The notes beneath the pieces are model-generated. The model searched no databases and was not told the origin of the DNA. It worked only from the letters and a program-made list of their open reading frames with translations. The position numbers and the translations under genes were made by a program. 64,000 nucleotides of DNA, from the NCBI GenBank assembly GCA_030068075.1, contig CM057835.1:36197715-36261714 (forward strand), read 5' to 3'. This DNA comes from Paguma larvata. Taxonomy: Eukaryota; Chordata; Mammalia; Carnivora; Viverridae. Below are positions 22,150 through 34,589 of this stretch, one piece after another (the first letter of the stretch is position 1; every line of letters starts with the position of its first letter).

Positions 22150-23760
22150 TTCCACAGTGCTCTGGGGAATTCATGGTTTTGTCACCAGTAAAATCCGCTA
22201 TACTCACAAGCCTAAATTCTGAATACTCCCTTCATCTTCTAGCTCTAATTAAAGCATTGCCAAGAACACTGCTTCCGGAGTTGTCTTTCAAGAGGAGGCC
22301 GCATCTCTTCCCTATCTCACATACCACTGAGTCTGGAGGTAGGGGAAGAAACCTTCCTTGTTCCTTACTGCTGATTCAAGACCACTGCCTTTCCCTCTTC
22401 CTTCAAAGCCTCAAGTCTTTTAAAAAAGGTGCTGTCAGAAGTTGCTACCCCATCCTTGTTACTGGCATCTATCACCTTCCCTATCAGTTCCATTGCTAAG
22501 TCTCATTATCACATTTTCGGTCATTTTAGCATCTATGTAGTCAATTTTTCAACACCCTGACTTCTCAGATCTTTGCTCTGCTCTCTTCCAGTGAAGCTGT
22601 CCTCTAGGACGTATCACCCATGTACTTTTTCGTGCTATCCCCCTAGGTCCTGCCATTACTGCCATCACCTCCATTTGGAGCATCACAATCTCTGGTCATA
22701 TTTCTCACCCTCTCCCCAATCCTAGCTCTTCTAACTCAGTTATGCCAGTAATCCCAGATCTTTAGCTTCCTTCACTGAGTCTCCACTCCATACTCTCCCA
22801 CTATTTTTTTTTTGTAAGTTTATTTATTTTGAGAGAGAAAGAGCACGAGCAGGGGAGGGGCAGAGAGAGGGGAAAGAGAGAATCCCAAGCAGGCTCTGCA
22901 TTGTCAGCAACAGAGCCCATCTTGGACGTTAGATCATGACTCAAGCTGAAATTAAGAGCCAGATGCTTAACCAACTGAGCCAGCCAGATGCCCCAGACCC
23001 TCTCTCTTTTTATTTTCTGTTCTCCAGCTCCTCAACTCCACTTAGATCCAAGACTCTTTATTATTATCGCCACCTTGTATCTCCCGATTCTTTTATCGCA
23101 CTTGCTGGAATATCCCAAATGTAGCTAAATCCAACTTTCTGCTGATTTTGCATCTCACTTGAGCTGCTGAATATGGCTAAAGAGAACATATGAGCATGCT
23201 AAATGACCTCATTTTCAATTTATAACCACAAACCTCAAGTACTGCACTTTGCAGGATTCTTCCTGAATTTCCTAGTCACCTCCTTCAACCTGTTTCACGT
23301 GTCCACAGATCTCCAACCCCTTCCTACCCTCCCTCCTACTCACAGGTGGCAATTTCACCGAAAAACCAGAAGTTGTCAGGGGAGAATTTCCATACTCCCA
23401 TGAACACACCCTCCTGTGGGCATGTGTGATCATGAACATTGTGCCTTCTTCTCACCACACAAGGCCTCAACTATCCCTGTTCCTGTCTGCGGCCGACTGC
23501 AATCTCCTCACCGCCTCGAGTTAGATGTTCTTGCTGTAACGCTCCCTCTCAAATTTCCCCTCAATGAGCTCATTGCCATCAAAACACACAAACAGACTGT
23601 ACTATATACACCGTGTTTTAAAGAGAAAGAAAATGCCTCCCCTAATCACACCATCTCCCCAGGCAACAATACCTCCACTTCTCCTTCTCCAATGACAACT
23701 CAAAGCCACTGCTAAACTTGCTGCCTACACTGCTCCTACCCCAACTTTGTTTCCCTCACT
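22150..23760 (+). mobile_element. Probable old LINE (L2-like), C/T-rich, split by a SINE
   Basis: Long C/T-rich sequence with phrases such as TCCACTCCATACTCTCCCAC, TGATTTTGCATCTCACTTGA and CTCCACTTCTCCTTCTCC resembles the body of L2 elements in plus orientation, but no stretch is decisive. The open frames here (for example 22173-22499) have no known protein content. Confidence 0.4.
22804..22994 (-). mobile_element. Can-SINE, minus orientation
   Basis: TTTATTTATTTTGAGAGAGA tail side and ACTGAGCCAGCCAGATGCCC head side. Diverged from the young consensus. Confidence 0.9.
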
Positions 23761-24206
23761 CTTTATTTTTTTCAAATTGATTTTATGTGAAGTATAACAG
23801 AGTGCACAAAACATAAATTTAGAGCTGAATGAGCTGTTACACAGCAAACACCCATGCAACCATGACAGGGGAAGAGCGAGAACATGGCCAGGACATCACA
23901 AGGTCCTCCTTGTTCCCATTACCTTTTCTTTCCTCCCCAAAGGTGATCGATCAATGCCCTAAGACTTAACATCATCATTTTGTCTTGCCTGTTTTTGACC
24001 TTCCTAGCGGGAGCATAATTCCATATATATTCTTGTGTAACTCTTGCTGGGTATAAGGGTGAGATTCACGCATGTGGTGGCTTTTGTTCATTTTCTGCTG
24101 TAAAGTACCATTGTACAAATCTACTACACTCCACTGCGGATACACACTTAGATTACTTTCAGTTTGGAGTCAATATAAAAATACTACTGTTAACAGTTTT
24201 GTCCAT

Positions 24207-24400
24207 GGGGCGCCCGGGTGGTTCAGTTGGTTGAGCGTCTGATTTCAGCTCAAGTCATGATCTTATAGTTCATGAGTTCAAGCCCCACACCGGGCTTGCT
24301 GTTGTCAGTGCAGAGCCCGCTTCGGATACTCTGTCCCCCTCTCTCTGCCCCTTCCCTGCTTGCACTATTTCAAAAATAAATAAAACATTAAAACAAACAA
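24207..24400 (+). mobile_element. Can-SINE inside an antisense L1
   Basis: GGGGCGCCCGGGTGGTTCAG head, GGGCTTGCTGTTGTCAGTGC middle and CAAAAATAAATAAAACATTA tail. The flanks CAGTTTTGTC and CAATTTTGTC are consistent with a short, diverged target-site duplication. Confidence 0.9.
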
Positions 24401-25344
24401 ACACAATTTTGTCGTTGTCTCCTGATGCATACGTGCATGCATTTGCTATACCCAGGTGCGAATCTGCTGGGTCACTAAGTATGTTAATACTCATGTTAGT
24501 AGATACTGACATGGCTTTTAATGTGGGTATAACAATTTATACTGCCACCGCAGTGTATGAAGCAGTATTTCACAAGTCTTGTGTCTTCTTGACTACTAAT
24601 GAAGTTGAGCATCTTGTGATATATTTTATTGGTCATTTGGATTATGTCTTCAAGTCTCTCATCCACTTTTCCTATTGGATTGTCTTTTTCTTACTGATGT
24701 GAAGGAGTTATTTATATATTCTAGAAATGAGCATTTTCCTGGTTTTAAGTATCGTAAATTTCTTCTGTAACTTGTCTTTTCAATGTATTTTTCTTTTCAC
24801 TTTTTTTTTTTAAATGAACAGAAAATCTTTAATGCAGTCCCATTTATCAAACTTTCCCTGCATTTCTGGGTGTTTTCATGCCTTAAGAAATCTTCCCCTC
24901 TCTCAAGACCAAAGTAATATTCTATATGATCTACTAGGAGCTTCATTGCTTTGCCTTCACATTGTATCTGAAATACACATGAAAATGACTTTTTGTATGG
25001 TGTGAGAAAAAGTTAGTTTCAGTTTTGTCCTTAAATTATTATCAGGTTGACCCAGCACTTTTTACTTTTTCTTTAGAAGATCATCCTTCTACTACTATGC
25101 AGTACCATTTTTGTCCTAAACCAAGTGTTCACATAGTATGGGACTGGTTTTAAACTCCATTTTGTTTCACCAATCTGTCCATCCTTCGAAAAATACCACA
25201 CTACCTTAATTGCTATACTTTTCTGAGTAATTTTGATAACTTGTTACTGAAAACCCCCCAACCTTATTACTCTTCTACAAAAATATCTGGCTCTTCTGCG
25301 TCTTTGCACTTCCAGTTACATTTGAGAACCAATTTGTCAAATTA

Positions 25345-25376
25345 CACACACACACACATACACACACAAACACAAA
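25345..25376. repeat. (CA)n microsatellite
   Basis: A broken run of CA units, ACACACACACACACATACAC then ACACAAACACAAA, inside the antisense L1. Confidence 0.85.
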
Positions 25377-25564
25377 TGTGGTGACCAGAAATGCACTGAA
25401 TCTGTAAATCAATTTGGAGAAAATGAACATTTTTATAATATTAAACTGTCCACCCACAAACACAGGCATTTCTCCATTAGTGAGGTCTTTAATTTGTCTC
25501 AATAACACTTTAGAATTTTCTTTGAAGAGAGTTTCTGATAACTGATATTTTCTGACTACACTGT

Positions 25565-27345
25565 GTTATTTTTTAAAAATTTAGTGTCTTTTGCTGGAAA
25601 ACTGACATAGAAATACAATTGATTTTCTTTTTAAGTATCAACCTTAAAACAACCAGCACTATTCAACACTTACTGATTCTAATCTTTTAACTCTAATTCT
25701 TCTGAATTTTCATTATATATTACCATGCCAATTACAAACAGTAGGTTTTAATTCTTCTTTTCTAGTACTTGTAACTATTATTTCTTTTGCTTACCCACCT
25801 TATTTTGGCTAAAACTTCCAGCCTAACATTGACTAGAAGTGATAATAGGCATCTGTGTCGTGTTCCAGGTCTCAAATCGATCACTTTCAAAATCACTATT
25901 GAGAGGCTTTGTTTCATTTTGGTTTGGGTAGATACATTTTATCAGATTAAGGAAGTTCCCTTTCATTCCTTGTTTGCTATAATTTTTGTCATAACCAGTG
26001 ACACATTTTTATCAAATCCTTTTTCTAGATCTCCTGAAATAACATGACTTCTCTTCTTTATTCCGGTTAATGTGTCGACTTTAAATGATTTCAAATATTA
26101 AATCAACCTTGTATGCTGGCATACGCCAATTTGGTTTTAATGTATTATTAACCTTACATATTGCTAGATTCAGCTGGTTAACATCTTATTTAGAATCCTA
26201 TATCTATGTTTATGGAGGAGACTGGCCTGTAATATTCCTTTCTTATCAAGCCCTTGTCAGACTTTCATATCAAGATTATGCTTCTCTTGGGACACCTGGG
26301 TATTTATATTATCTACTTACAATTTTTTAAATGTCTGCAGGATGTATAGTAATTGTCCACTTTTTCATTCATGATAGGTGTCATTTAGGAAAGGGTTTTT
26401 TAGTGTCCGACTCCTGATTTTGGCTCAGGTCATGATCTCACACTTCGTGAGATCAAGCCCCCTGCTGGGCTTTGTGCTGACAGCACAGATCTTTCTTAGG
26501 ATTCCTTCTTTCCCTTTCTCTGTCCTCCTTCTGCTCACACATGATCTCTTTCTCTCAAAATAAATAAACATTTTTAAATTAAAAAAAAAGGAAGGGGTTT
26601 TTTGATTTTGTTACTCTTTTCGAATAACTAACATTTGGCTTTGTTGATTCTTTATGCTCTATGTTTATATTCTATTATATTAAGTTTTGCTCGTTGTAAT
26701 ATATTATCTTTTGAGGTCAGCATCTATGGTAATGTTACCTTTTTCAGACCTTATTTGGATTATTTGTCCCTCTTCTTATTTTCTTGACTAGTCAATTTTA
26801 TTAGTTTTTTCAAAGAACCAACTTTTCTGGCTTTGTTGTTCCTCTATTATATATTTGTTTATCAACTTTAGATTCTACTCTTCCATTTGTTTTAAGTGTA
26901 ATTTGCTGTCCTTTTTCTAATTTCTTATGATACTTCATTTATATTTTATCTTTTTAAAAATTATATGCATTTAAATGTATCTATTTTTATCTGGGCATGG
27001 AATTAGCTGTACCTCACAAGTTCTGATACTCAGTATTTGCATTGTCAACTAGGATAAAATATTTTCCTCTTAATAAGGTTAAGCTTTTTGCCTTGAAGTC
27101 TCCTCTATTTACCTGACAGTAATATAGATTAGGTATGTTTTGTTCTATTTTTTTATCTGACATGTTCATATATCCTTTTTTTTTATGTCTGCCTCTTCTA
27201 ATAATATATATAGTTGCCACTTTTCTTACTCAATCTAAAATCTTTACAAAACCTTCAATACATTTAACTATATATTTGGGCTTAAATCTATGATCTTACA
27301 TAAATAGAAATTAATTGCCCTTTTCTCTCTTTCCTTCTTTTGAAT
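25565..27345 (-). mobile_element. Antisense L1 LINE ORF2
   Basis: Reverse ORF2 text is well preserved in places: GACTAGAAGTGATAATAGGC near 25829, TTGTATGCTGGCATACGCCA near 26110, TTCGAATAACTAACATTTGG near 26618 and TTCAAAGAACCAACTTTTCT near 26808. A 5'-truncated SINE at 26402 interrupts it. Confidence 0.8.
26402..26588 (+). mobile_element. Can-SINE lacking its head
   Basis: The copy begins at AGTGTCCGACTCCTGATTTT, so the first 30 or so bases (tRNA-like A box end) are missing. The rest is present to an AAATAAACATTTTTAAATTA tail. The flanks AGGAAAGGGTTTTTT and AAGGAAGGGGTTTTTT form a target-site duplication right at the truncated start, so the truncation happened at insertion. Confidence 0.85.
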
Positions 27346-27349
27346 TTTT

Positions 27350-27447
27350 TTTTTAAAGTGGGCTCTATGCCCACCATGGGGCTTGAACTCAGGACCACGA
27401 GATCAAGAGTCACATGCTCTAACAACTGAGCCAGCCAGGTGTCCCTG
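27350..27447 (-). mobile_element. Short old Can-SINE relative
   Basis: TTTAAAGTGGGCTCTATGCC at the tail side and ACTGAGCCAGCCAGGTGTCC at the head side. About 100 bp, without the long TC-rich part. A GAATTT-type flank repeats on both sides. Confidence 0.8.
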
Positions 27448-27449
27448 AA

Positions 27450-28670
27450 TTTAAATTTTTTTCATTTCTACTTTCTCCACTAGACTAACATTTATCTTCT
27501 TCTGGTGGTAACTTTAAAAACTGCAACACACAATCTTGATGTATTTATTAATGTCTAATATTAACTGGTATTTTTACCCATGACTTGACAACACATACAC
27601 ACACAACCCAAAAAAAACCATTATAAATGTTTAACTATATTTATCCCCACCCAGAGAAAATGCTTTGTTCTCTATTTTAATTGCTGTAAGATGCTGTTGT
27701 TTTATATGCTGACATTAATTCATCTACATATTTATTACTGACTGCTCTTCCTTCATTTCTATACCTGATCATTCCAGTGGTGTATTTGGTTTTTTGCTTG
27801 GAGAACACTCTTTACTGTTTTTTAGTATACTGAATTATCTCAGTTTTGTTTATCTTAAAGGTTTTTATTTTTGAAAGACACTTAGTATCTTGACTGGGTA
27901 CAGAATTTTGGGCTTAAAGTTATCTCTCAGACTATAAAAGACACCATGTTATCATCTTTTGGCTTATTTTTTCTCTTGAGAAATCAGCAGAGAGGTCAGC
28001 TGTCAGACTTACTACTGCATCTTGAAGGTAATCTTTACCTTCCCCCTCCTTCCCCTTGCTTGTTTTGACAATTCTTTTCTCTAACTCTGGCTTGCAATAC
28101 TATGACGTGGCAGGTATATTGCTGAAGGTTCATCAAACTTACTGATATTGTGCCTTCATGTTTTAACATCAGTTTTAGAAAATTCTTAGCCATCATACTT
28201 TCGAATACTGCTACTGCTCTATCCTCTTTCTTACTTTGACTACAATTTGCTGACAATTCTACACTTCTCATTCTATTTCCTAGATCATTTACTATCTGTT
28301 ATTTTCTGTGCTTTTCACTCTGGATATTTACTTCTGATCTATAATTCAGTTCACTAATTCTCTCTTTAGCTATATCTCATCTACTGCTGCTAAACCATCA
28401 TGTTTTTACTTTTTATGATTATACTTTCCCAATTCTAAAATTTCCACTTGGTTATTTTCTAATAGATTCTAGTGCTCTGCTGAAATTCTCAACTTTGTTT
28501 TAAAATATCCTCGATCACATTAATACTACGTATAATCCTTTAAAAGTCTGTGCCTGTTAACTCCCTTACCTGGGTCTATTTCCATTGTCTATTGTTTTGT
28601 TTTCTTTCATGTTGCCTGTTTCCTCAGGTGTCTAGTATAAGCCAGACACTGGACATGAAATACCATTTAA
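27450..28670 (-). mobile_element. Old LINE-derived segment (L1/HAL1-like), antisense
   Basis: GACTGGGTACAGAATTTTGG and TTGAGAAATCAGCAGAGAGG, along with TTCCACTTGGTTATTTTCTA, fit the reversed text of an old L1-related LINE. Family call uncertain. Confidence 0.5.
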
Positions 28671-28684
28671 AAATTTACTGACCT

Positions 28685-28885
28685 GGGGCACCTGGGTGAC
28701 TTACCTCAGCTAACTTCAGCTCAGGTCACCATCTCATGGTTCATGGGTTCAAGCCCCACATCGGGCTCTGAGGTGACAGTGCGGGGCCTGCTTGGGATTC
28801 TCTCTCTCCCCCTCTCTCTGCCCCTCCCTTGCTTGAACGTGCTTATGCTCTCTCTCTCAAAAATAAATAAATTTAAAAAAAAAAT
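28685..28885 (+). mobile_element. Can-SINE with target-site duplication
   Basis: GGGGCACCTGGGTGACTTAC head, CAAGCCCCACATCGGGCTCT middle and AAATAAATAAATTTAAAAAA tail. The flanks AAAAATTTACTGACCT (28669-28684) and AAAAATTTACTGGCCT (28886-28901) match at 15 of 16 positions. Confidence 0.93.
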
Positions 28886-28904
28886 AAAAATTTACTGGCC
28901 TAAT

Positions 28905-29290
28905 AGCTTTCTTCAGAGAGGATTAACATTTGAATCTAGGGTGAGCCAGAGGCACCAGTAAACCTTAATCATTTTAATTCAATTTCCTGGGTTAATTAAG
29001 ATAGTTTAAACTTGGGCTTCAGTCACCACCAGGGCTTGAATTTCATCATTATTTCTAGGAACCTAAAACTAAAGGAGGCAGGAAGGGGTATCTGACTCTC
29101 CCCTTACAACATATATGTACAACACACATGCACGCACACGCACTTGTTGGGCTCTGGACTCCAGGTTTTATGTCCGCACCGAAAGGCTATCAAAAGCACT
29201 ATTTAGTTTCTCTGTATACACCTTCTGGAATCAGTAGATGCCCCAGGTAAAAGTTCCAGGCTTGTTTCTCAAGAGTTTTCATTTTCTCCC
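28905..29290. other. Intron 2, no recognised feature
   Basis: No repeat or gene was recognised apart from a short CA-rich run near 29125. Confidence 0.35.
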
Positions 29291-29312
29291 ATATCTTGGC
29301 TCCATAATTCTT

Positions 29313-29530
29313 TTTCTTTTTTTTTTTTTTTATATAATGTTTGTTTATTTTTGAGAGAGAGAGCCAGAGTGCAAGAAGGGAGGGACAGAGGGAAAGGGAG
29401 ACACAGGATCCGAAGCAGGCTCCAGGCTCTGAGCTGTCAGCACAGAGGCCAACATGGGGCTCAAACTCGCGAACCATGAGATCATGATCTGAAGTCGGAC
29501 GCTTAACTGACTGAGCCACCCAGGCGCCCC
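29313..29530 (-). mobile_element. Can-SINE, young, minus orientation
   Basis: Long T run, TTTGTTTATTTTTGAGAGAG, and a well-preserved head end ACTGAGCCACCCAGGCGCCC. A perfect 17-bp target-site duplication, TTGGCTCCATAATTCTT, lies at 29296-29312 and 29531-29547. Confidence 0.95.
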
Positions 29531-29559
29531 TTGGCTCCATAATTCTTCACTGCCTTCCA

Positions 29560-30490
29560 AGCTCTGCCTTCTAATGTCTGGATGCTTTCAAGCAAACGAT
29601 TTATGTACATATTAAATATGTATATATATTTCCCCCTAATTTTCTCAGTGTCCTCAACTGAAGAGGTGCTATGAATCACTGAGGCTGCCATTACAGAAAC
29701 TGGAAGTCTTACTCATTCTTTTATATCAGGGTCTCATTCCTCTCAGTCCATAGAAACAATGTTATCTGAGTGCCAGCAGCCTCCATACACTGAAATCCAC
29801 TGGTCCATTTACAGACCTCCTCCTCACATCTCAGCTGCATTTAACACACTCCTTCAAACATTTGCTTGACTTCCAAATGCCCTTCCCCTCATACCTCGTG
29901 TTTTCTTACTTTGGGTAGATCTTTCTTGTCTTCTCACTCCTAAAAGCTGAACCGGCAGTCACTAACCTCACCTCTTTTTCATCTCATCCACTCTGACTGC
30001 TACCTACCTCAACCAATTCCATTTCCCCTTCGATCTTGCCAAGTATCTCTGTAATAGAGATGGCTAATCAGACCTCAATTCTTACTCCTCCTTTTCTCTT
30101 TTACTCTATACCCAACCCATCAGCATTCTGATAGGTTCCATCTTAAAGATGCAATCAGAATTTTAAAACTTCTTCACCGGGGCTAGCCCAGTCATGCCAC
30201 TATTATCCTCTGCACGAATAGGCACAGAAAGGAAGTCTCTCATTCTCTGCTTTTGGAAAATGTATGCTGGCGAAACCAGTGTGGGAGCTATTTAAAAAGA
30301 AAAAATGAATGAAATAAAAGAGCACATACCTCTCAGCACAATAATTTCACTTCTACTGTCAAACACTTCTGACCATAACGCACAGTAACAAATACAATTT
30401 TATCTTAATCTAGTGCACACATCCTGAAACGATTAATGAAAAATGTTACTACATGAAACACACTCTGATGTCTTCTATTTCACTAATTAA
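29560..30490. other. Intron 2, unassigned
   Basis: C/T-rich text between about 29750 and 30180 may be a remnant of an L2-like LINE, but nothing decisive was seen. Confidence 0.3.
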
Positions 30491-30499
30491 CATGCTAAC

Positions 30500-31380
30500 A
30501 GGTATTCATGACTGATTTCATGATCCATTAGTAATAAAAGTCATGAATTATAATTTGAAAGGCACTATTCTACAGAAACTGTTACATCTATAGAAGAGAA
30601 TACATGTAGAAGGATGTTTACAGACATATTATAACTGTTAAACATATGCACATAAAGTAAAACAATAAATTATGACATATTCATACAATGGACTTCTAAC
30701 AAGGCAGTTAGAATGAATCATCTAGAATTACATGAACATGAATAAGTCTCGAAATCAATGCCTGACGAAAACAATTTTTAAAAAGTTGCAGAAGAGGGGC
30801 GCCTGGGTGGCTCAGTCGGTTGAGCGTCCGACTTCAGCTCAGGTCATGATCTCACGGTCTGTGGGTTTGAGCCCCGCGTCAGGCTCTGTGCTGACGGCTC
30901 AGAGCCTGGAGCCTGCTTCGGATTCTGTGTCTCCCTCTCTCTCTGCCCCTGCCCCACTCATGCTCTGTCTGTCTCTGTCTCAAAAATAAATAAATATTAA
31001 AAAAAAAAAAAAGTTGCAGAAGGACATGTGCATATCCATATGCTGTACTACCATTTGTTAAGTTAAAAATATACACGTATACTATATATTATTTATATAT
31101 ATAGACATGAAGAAGTACTTTTGAAACATGAACGGTAAGGGTAAGTGGAAAAATCAGAACGACTGTTAGAAGTAGACTGGAATTGAGGAGGAGTATACAA
31201 AGGGAATCAACTATAGCCATAAAATTTTATTGCTAAAAGCAAAATATAAAGAAAATATGGCAACTAAAACTTCAATAAAGCTGGTTGTTGGTACAAAGGT
31301 TTGTTACCTCCTATCGTTTTCTGAATATTTAGAAAATTTTATTTTTAAGAAATAGTTAAGGAAACAAGAAGGCTAGTTTT
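30500..31380 (+). mobile_element. Old L1 3' part, sense, split by a SINE
   Basis: TTATGACATATTCATACAAT and GAATGAATCATCTAGAATTA, together with later TTATTGCTAAAAGCAAAATA, follow the 3' part of an old L1. The SINE at 30795 splits it. Confidence 0.55.
30795..31007 (+). mobile_element. Can-SINE, full length, young
   Basis: GGGGCGCCTGGGTGGCTCAG through CCCCGCGTCAGGCTCTGTGC to CAAAAATAAATAAATATTAA, very close to the felid consensus. A perfect 15-bp target-site duplication, AAAAAGTTGCAGAAG, lies at 30780-30794 and 31008-31022. Confidence 0.96.
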
Positions 31381-31690
31381 TCAAAAAACAATAAAATTTC
31401 TGAGATCCCTAGTAAATGATGGAAAATACAAAATAAGAAGATACATTTTCATGACAATATTTTGAAGCATATTTTCAAACTATAATTTATCATGTCTCTG
31501 AGGCAAAAGATAAAACAAAAAAATCAGGGAATTTGCTAAATTTCTGTAACAGAAAAATTTACATTTCGTGAATCGGGTAGAAACCAAATTAGAAGACAAA
31601 GGTACAAAAAAGTAGCATTTATGCTAGAATGCTCACAACAAAATTTTACCTAAGTGAAACAAAGTATCTATCAGCCTTAGAAATGCCAAT
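31380..31690. other. Intron 2, no recognised feature
   Basis: AT-rich; nothing recognised. Confidence 0.35.
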
Positions 31691-31694
31691 TATT

Positions 31695-31905
31695 TGGGCA
31701 CCTGGGTGGCTCTGTCAGTTAAGTAACCAACTTTGGCTCAGGTCACGATCTCACAGCTTGTGAGTTTGAGCCCAGCGTTGGGCTCTGTGCTGACAGCTCA
31801 GAGCCTGGAGTCTGCTTCAGACCCTGTGTCTCCCTTCTCTCTCTGCCCCTCCTCTGCTCATGCTCTGTCTCTGTCTCTCGAAAATGAATAAACATTAAAA
31901 AAAAA
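31695..31905 (+). mobile_element. Can-SINE, full length
   Basis: GGGCACCTGGGTGGCTCTGT head, GGGCTCTGTGCTGACAGCTC middle and GAAAATGAATAAACATTAAA tail. A direct target-site duplication was not clear. Confidence 0.93.
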
Positions 31906-31909
31906 TTTT

Positions 31910-32208
31910 TTTAGTAATTGGCACTTCTTTAGAAAATTTTGTTTATTGATGTAAGAAAATAAATAGAATTCTACTAAGTGCATTATTTTAATCTGTTTCC
32001 AGAGTTTAACCTAGCATTAAAAGGAATGGTTAAGGAAATGAGAAAGAATGACCTTCAGCAATCAGAAAGAGAAAGAAGAGAAGTAAGGGTGGGAGGAGCT
32101 GGGTTCAAAGCTGGTTCAAGTATCCGGGCCCAGCAATTTTTCTGAAGACCTTTAACAGCAGCCTGCCTCCTGGAACCGACGATCTTCTAAACCACAGTTA
32201 AATTTACT
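31910..32208. other. Intron 2, no recognised feature
   Basis: No repeat or gene was recognised. Confidence 0.35.
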
Positions 32209-32226
32209 TTAAAAACCAGAAAGATT

Positions 32227-32380
32227 GCAGCACCTGGGTGGCTCAGTCAGGTAAGCAGCCAACTCTTGATTTCAGCTCAAGTCATAATCTCACGGTTCGT
32301 GGGATTCTGTCTCCCTATCTCTCTGCCCCTGCCCTGCTCATTCTCTTTCTCTCTCTCAAAATAAATAAACTGAAAAAAAT
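32227..32380 (+). mobile_element. Can-SINE with an internal deletion
   Basis: The head (CACCTGGGTGGCTCAGTCAG) and tail (CAAAATAAATAAACTGAAAA) are present. The sequence jumps from CACGGTTCGTGGG straight to ATTCTGTCTCC, so about 60 bp of the middle are missing. The flanks TAAAAACCAGAAAGATT and TAAAAACTAGAAAGATT (32381-32397) are the target-site duplication, so this is one insertion event. Confidence 0.9.
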
Positions 32381-32399
32381 TAAAAACTAGAAAGATTAA

Positions 32400-32825
32400 A
32401 ATGCTATTGTTGTACTAAATATCTCACAAATATTTACATGGATAAAATACAGGATTTTTGTGTCTACGTTTTTAAAATGTCAGATACCAACGACGAAGAC
32501 ATACTAATAAAAAATTTAACAAATAAATTCAAGAGAATAGCTTAAAGATAGTTGAGGATTTTTCCCTGGAAGTAGAAAAAAGACAAGAAAAGACGAAAAT
32601 ATAAGAGACTAAGAGAATCAATTCGAGTAGCCCAAAGCCTGGCTAATGGAAGTTCCAAAAGAAAAAAGCAGACAGAGGGGACACAGAACAGACCTGTCCA
32701 ATGGTGATGCATGTGACTGACCAGACTGCACACCTTTCCGACTACAAGCACACAGTTTAGGTGACTTGAAGGACACTGGTACAGAATGCCTTTAACCTAC
32801 CAATCCACAGCAAAGAGAGGGAAGA
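32400..32825. other. Intron 2, no recognised feature
   Basis: No repeat or gene was recognised. Confidence 0.35.
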
Positions 32826-32829
32826 GAGG

Positions 32830-33655
32830 AAGGGAACAACACCACCATAGTGACACAGTCCATAAAATGCAGGCTGAGGAAAGATACAAGACATTCAGGC
32901 TGGTCTTCAAATAACAAAACTCTAAAGAGAAAAAAGATGGAGAGGGAACCTACAGAGACTGAGAGAGACTTAAGAGACATGTGCACCAGTTGCAATACTG
33001 GACCTTACTGGGAGCCTGATACAAACACTACCAAAAAAAAAAAAAAAAGTATGACATAACTAGGGAAATCTGAACACTACCTAGGTATTTCATGTTATTC
33101 AGGAGTCACTGTTAATTATTTTTTTAGGTCTGAAAATGGTATCATGACCTTCCTAACCTTCCTTCCTTTCTCTGTAAGTCCTCATCTTTCAGAGACAATA
33201 ATGAAATATTTAAAAATGATAGGCCCTTGCCTCGACTAGAAGAATCTGCTTCTAAGCGCACTCAGCTGGTTATTCAAAAAAGGCCGCAAACCACATGCGC
33301 TTTCCCACAGGGATGCCTCCATCAAGTCAGCTGGCTAATCCCAGAGCTAATGATCCAAGTGAGAGTACAAAACCGAACTGTAAACCACACTGTATTTCAT
33401 AACCTAATCCTGGAAGCGACACTCCATCACTTGTACTGTGTTCTACTGGTCATACAGACCAATCCTAGTATAGTGTAGGAAGAAAATACATAGAGGTGTA
33501 AATACCAGGACAGAGATTGTTGGGGGACATATACGAGGGTATTAAGAGACAAGACTATTAGGGATTATTGAAGCAAGGTGATGAATACATGAGGATTCAT
33601 TATACTATTGTCTCTGAATACATTTGAAATTTCCCATAATAAAAGTTAAACAAAC
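32830..33655 (+). mobile_element. Old L1 (L1M type) 3' end, sense, with a foreign insert
   Basis: GGTCTGAAAATGGTATCATG and CATCTTTCAGAGACAATAAT are old L1 3' text, and the end is TTTGAAATTTCCCATAATAA. Between about 33223 and 33475, different sequence intervenes (including CATAACCTAATCCTGGAAGC), probably another interspersed repeat. Confidence 0.65.
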
Positions 33656-33659
33656 AAAA

Positions 33660-34580
33660 AACTTTAAAGGATACCTACACAGACAAGAAGCAAGAGGGTG
33701 TAAAAAGGCTACTCCGTGGCAGTAGTGACTCTGTGCCAGCTTCCTAAGTGGCCCGCTCACACAGGGCCCAAATGTCTGGCAAGAAGGACTGTGTATCAGT
33801 AGCATGGGCAAAGTAAGACTTTCAAATCTGAGCAGTTCTCAACATGCCCAAAATTCAGGGCACAGGTATGTGTATCACACCATTTAAACACTGTTCAAAA
33901 CATAAACGCTTAACAAAATGTGTAAAGAGTGGTAATGTTCATAGGGGAATTATTACAGTTACAAAAATAACTCTGCAAAACAATAATAATTGAGTCTCCT
34001 TTGACACAGATACCATTCAAATTTTATCTGCAGGCTTCCCTGAAGAGTCTGGCTTTCTTTAGTAAGAAAATTGTTCTTAAATTTTTCAGGAGAGTAAAGC
34101 TTGTGAAAACCTGAGGTTTACAGTGAATCTGCTGGATGAACTCATAGACACTCTCCCTCTCCCCGCCCCCCAGTTTCAGTTCTACATGCGCACTAGTAAA
34201 TGGTGACCTTTTATGACTCATTCACAGCTATGCTATGTAGTAGACGATGATTGCGCTTGCTTTCTCTGAACAACTTTCTAAAGTTTCCCCTGGAATTACA
34301 ATTCCTTCCTTGCTATGGTTTCCTATGCACTTCTTAACTGCATCCCAAACCCTGCCAATTGTCAGATTTAAGACTCTTCTAGAGACATTCGGCTGTACCA
34401 TCCCCCATTTTCTTGAAGTCTCTCTTGCCGTGCGTGTCCTGACCTACTTCCGTCTGGGTGCGCCGCCTCTTGGCTACACAGTTCTCCTCCAGGGCTCTCC
34501 CTTCCCCGTCCACAGGGGACCCCCACCACACTTAGTTTATGTCAGATCTCCTGTCTTCTCTATCCTGTGTCCACCTTTTC
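33660..34580. other. Intron 2, mostly unassigned
   Basis: No gene was recognised. The open frame 34247-34585 is C/T-rich and without motifs. Confidence 0.35.
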
Positions 34581-34589
34581 CTTAGTTTG

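Larger units (their letters stand above)
23770..25560 (-). mobile_element. Antisense L1 LINE, split by a SINE
   Basis: Reverse L1 3' text: AGTATAACAGAGTGCACAAA near 23793, TTCTGCTGTAAAGTACCATT near 24096, AGGTGCGAATCTGCTGGGTC near 24455 and TCTAGAAATGAGCATTTTCC near 24720. Further reverse L1 text occurs near 25390-25510. The SINE at 24207-24400 interrupts it. Confidence 0.75.

Noticed and set aside
31686..31924. GCCAATTATT before and AGTAATTGGC after the SINE at 31695
   Set aside because: The words are inverted, not direct, so they are not a target-site duplication; probably coincidence.
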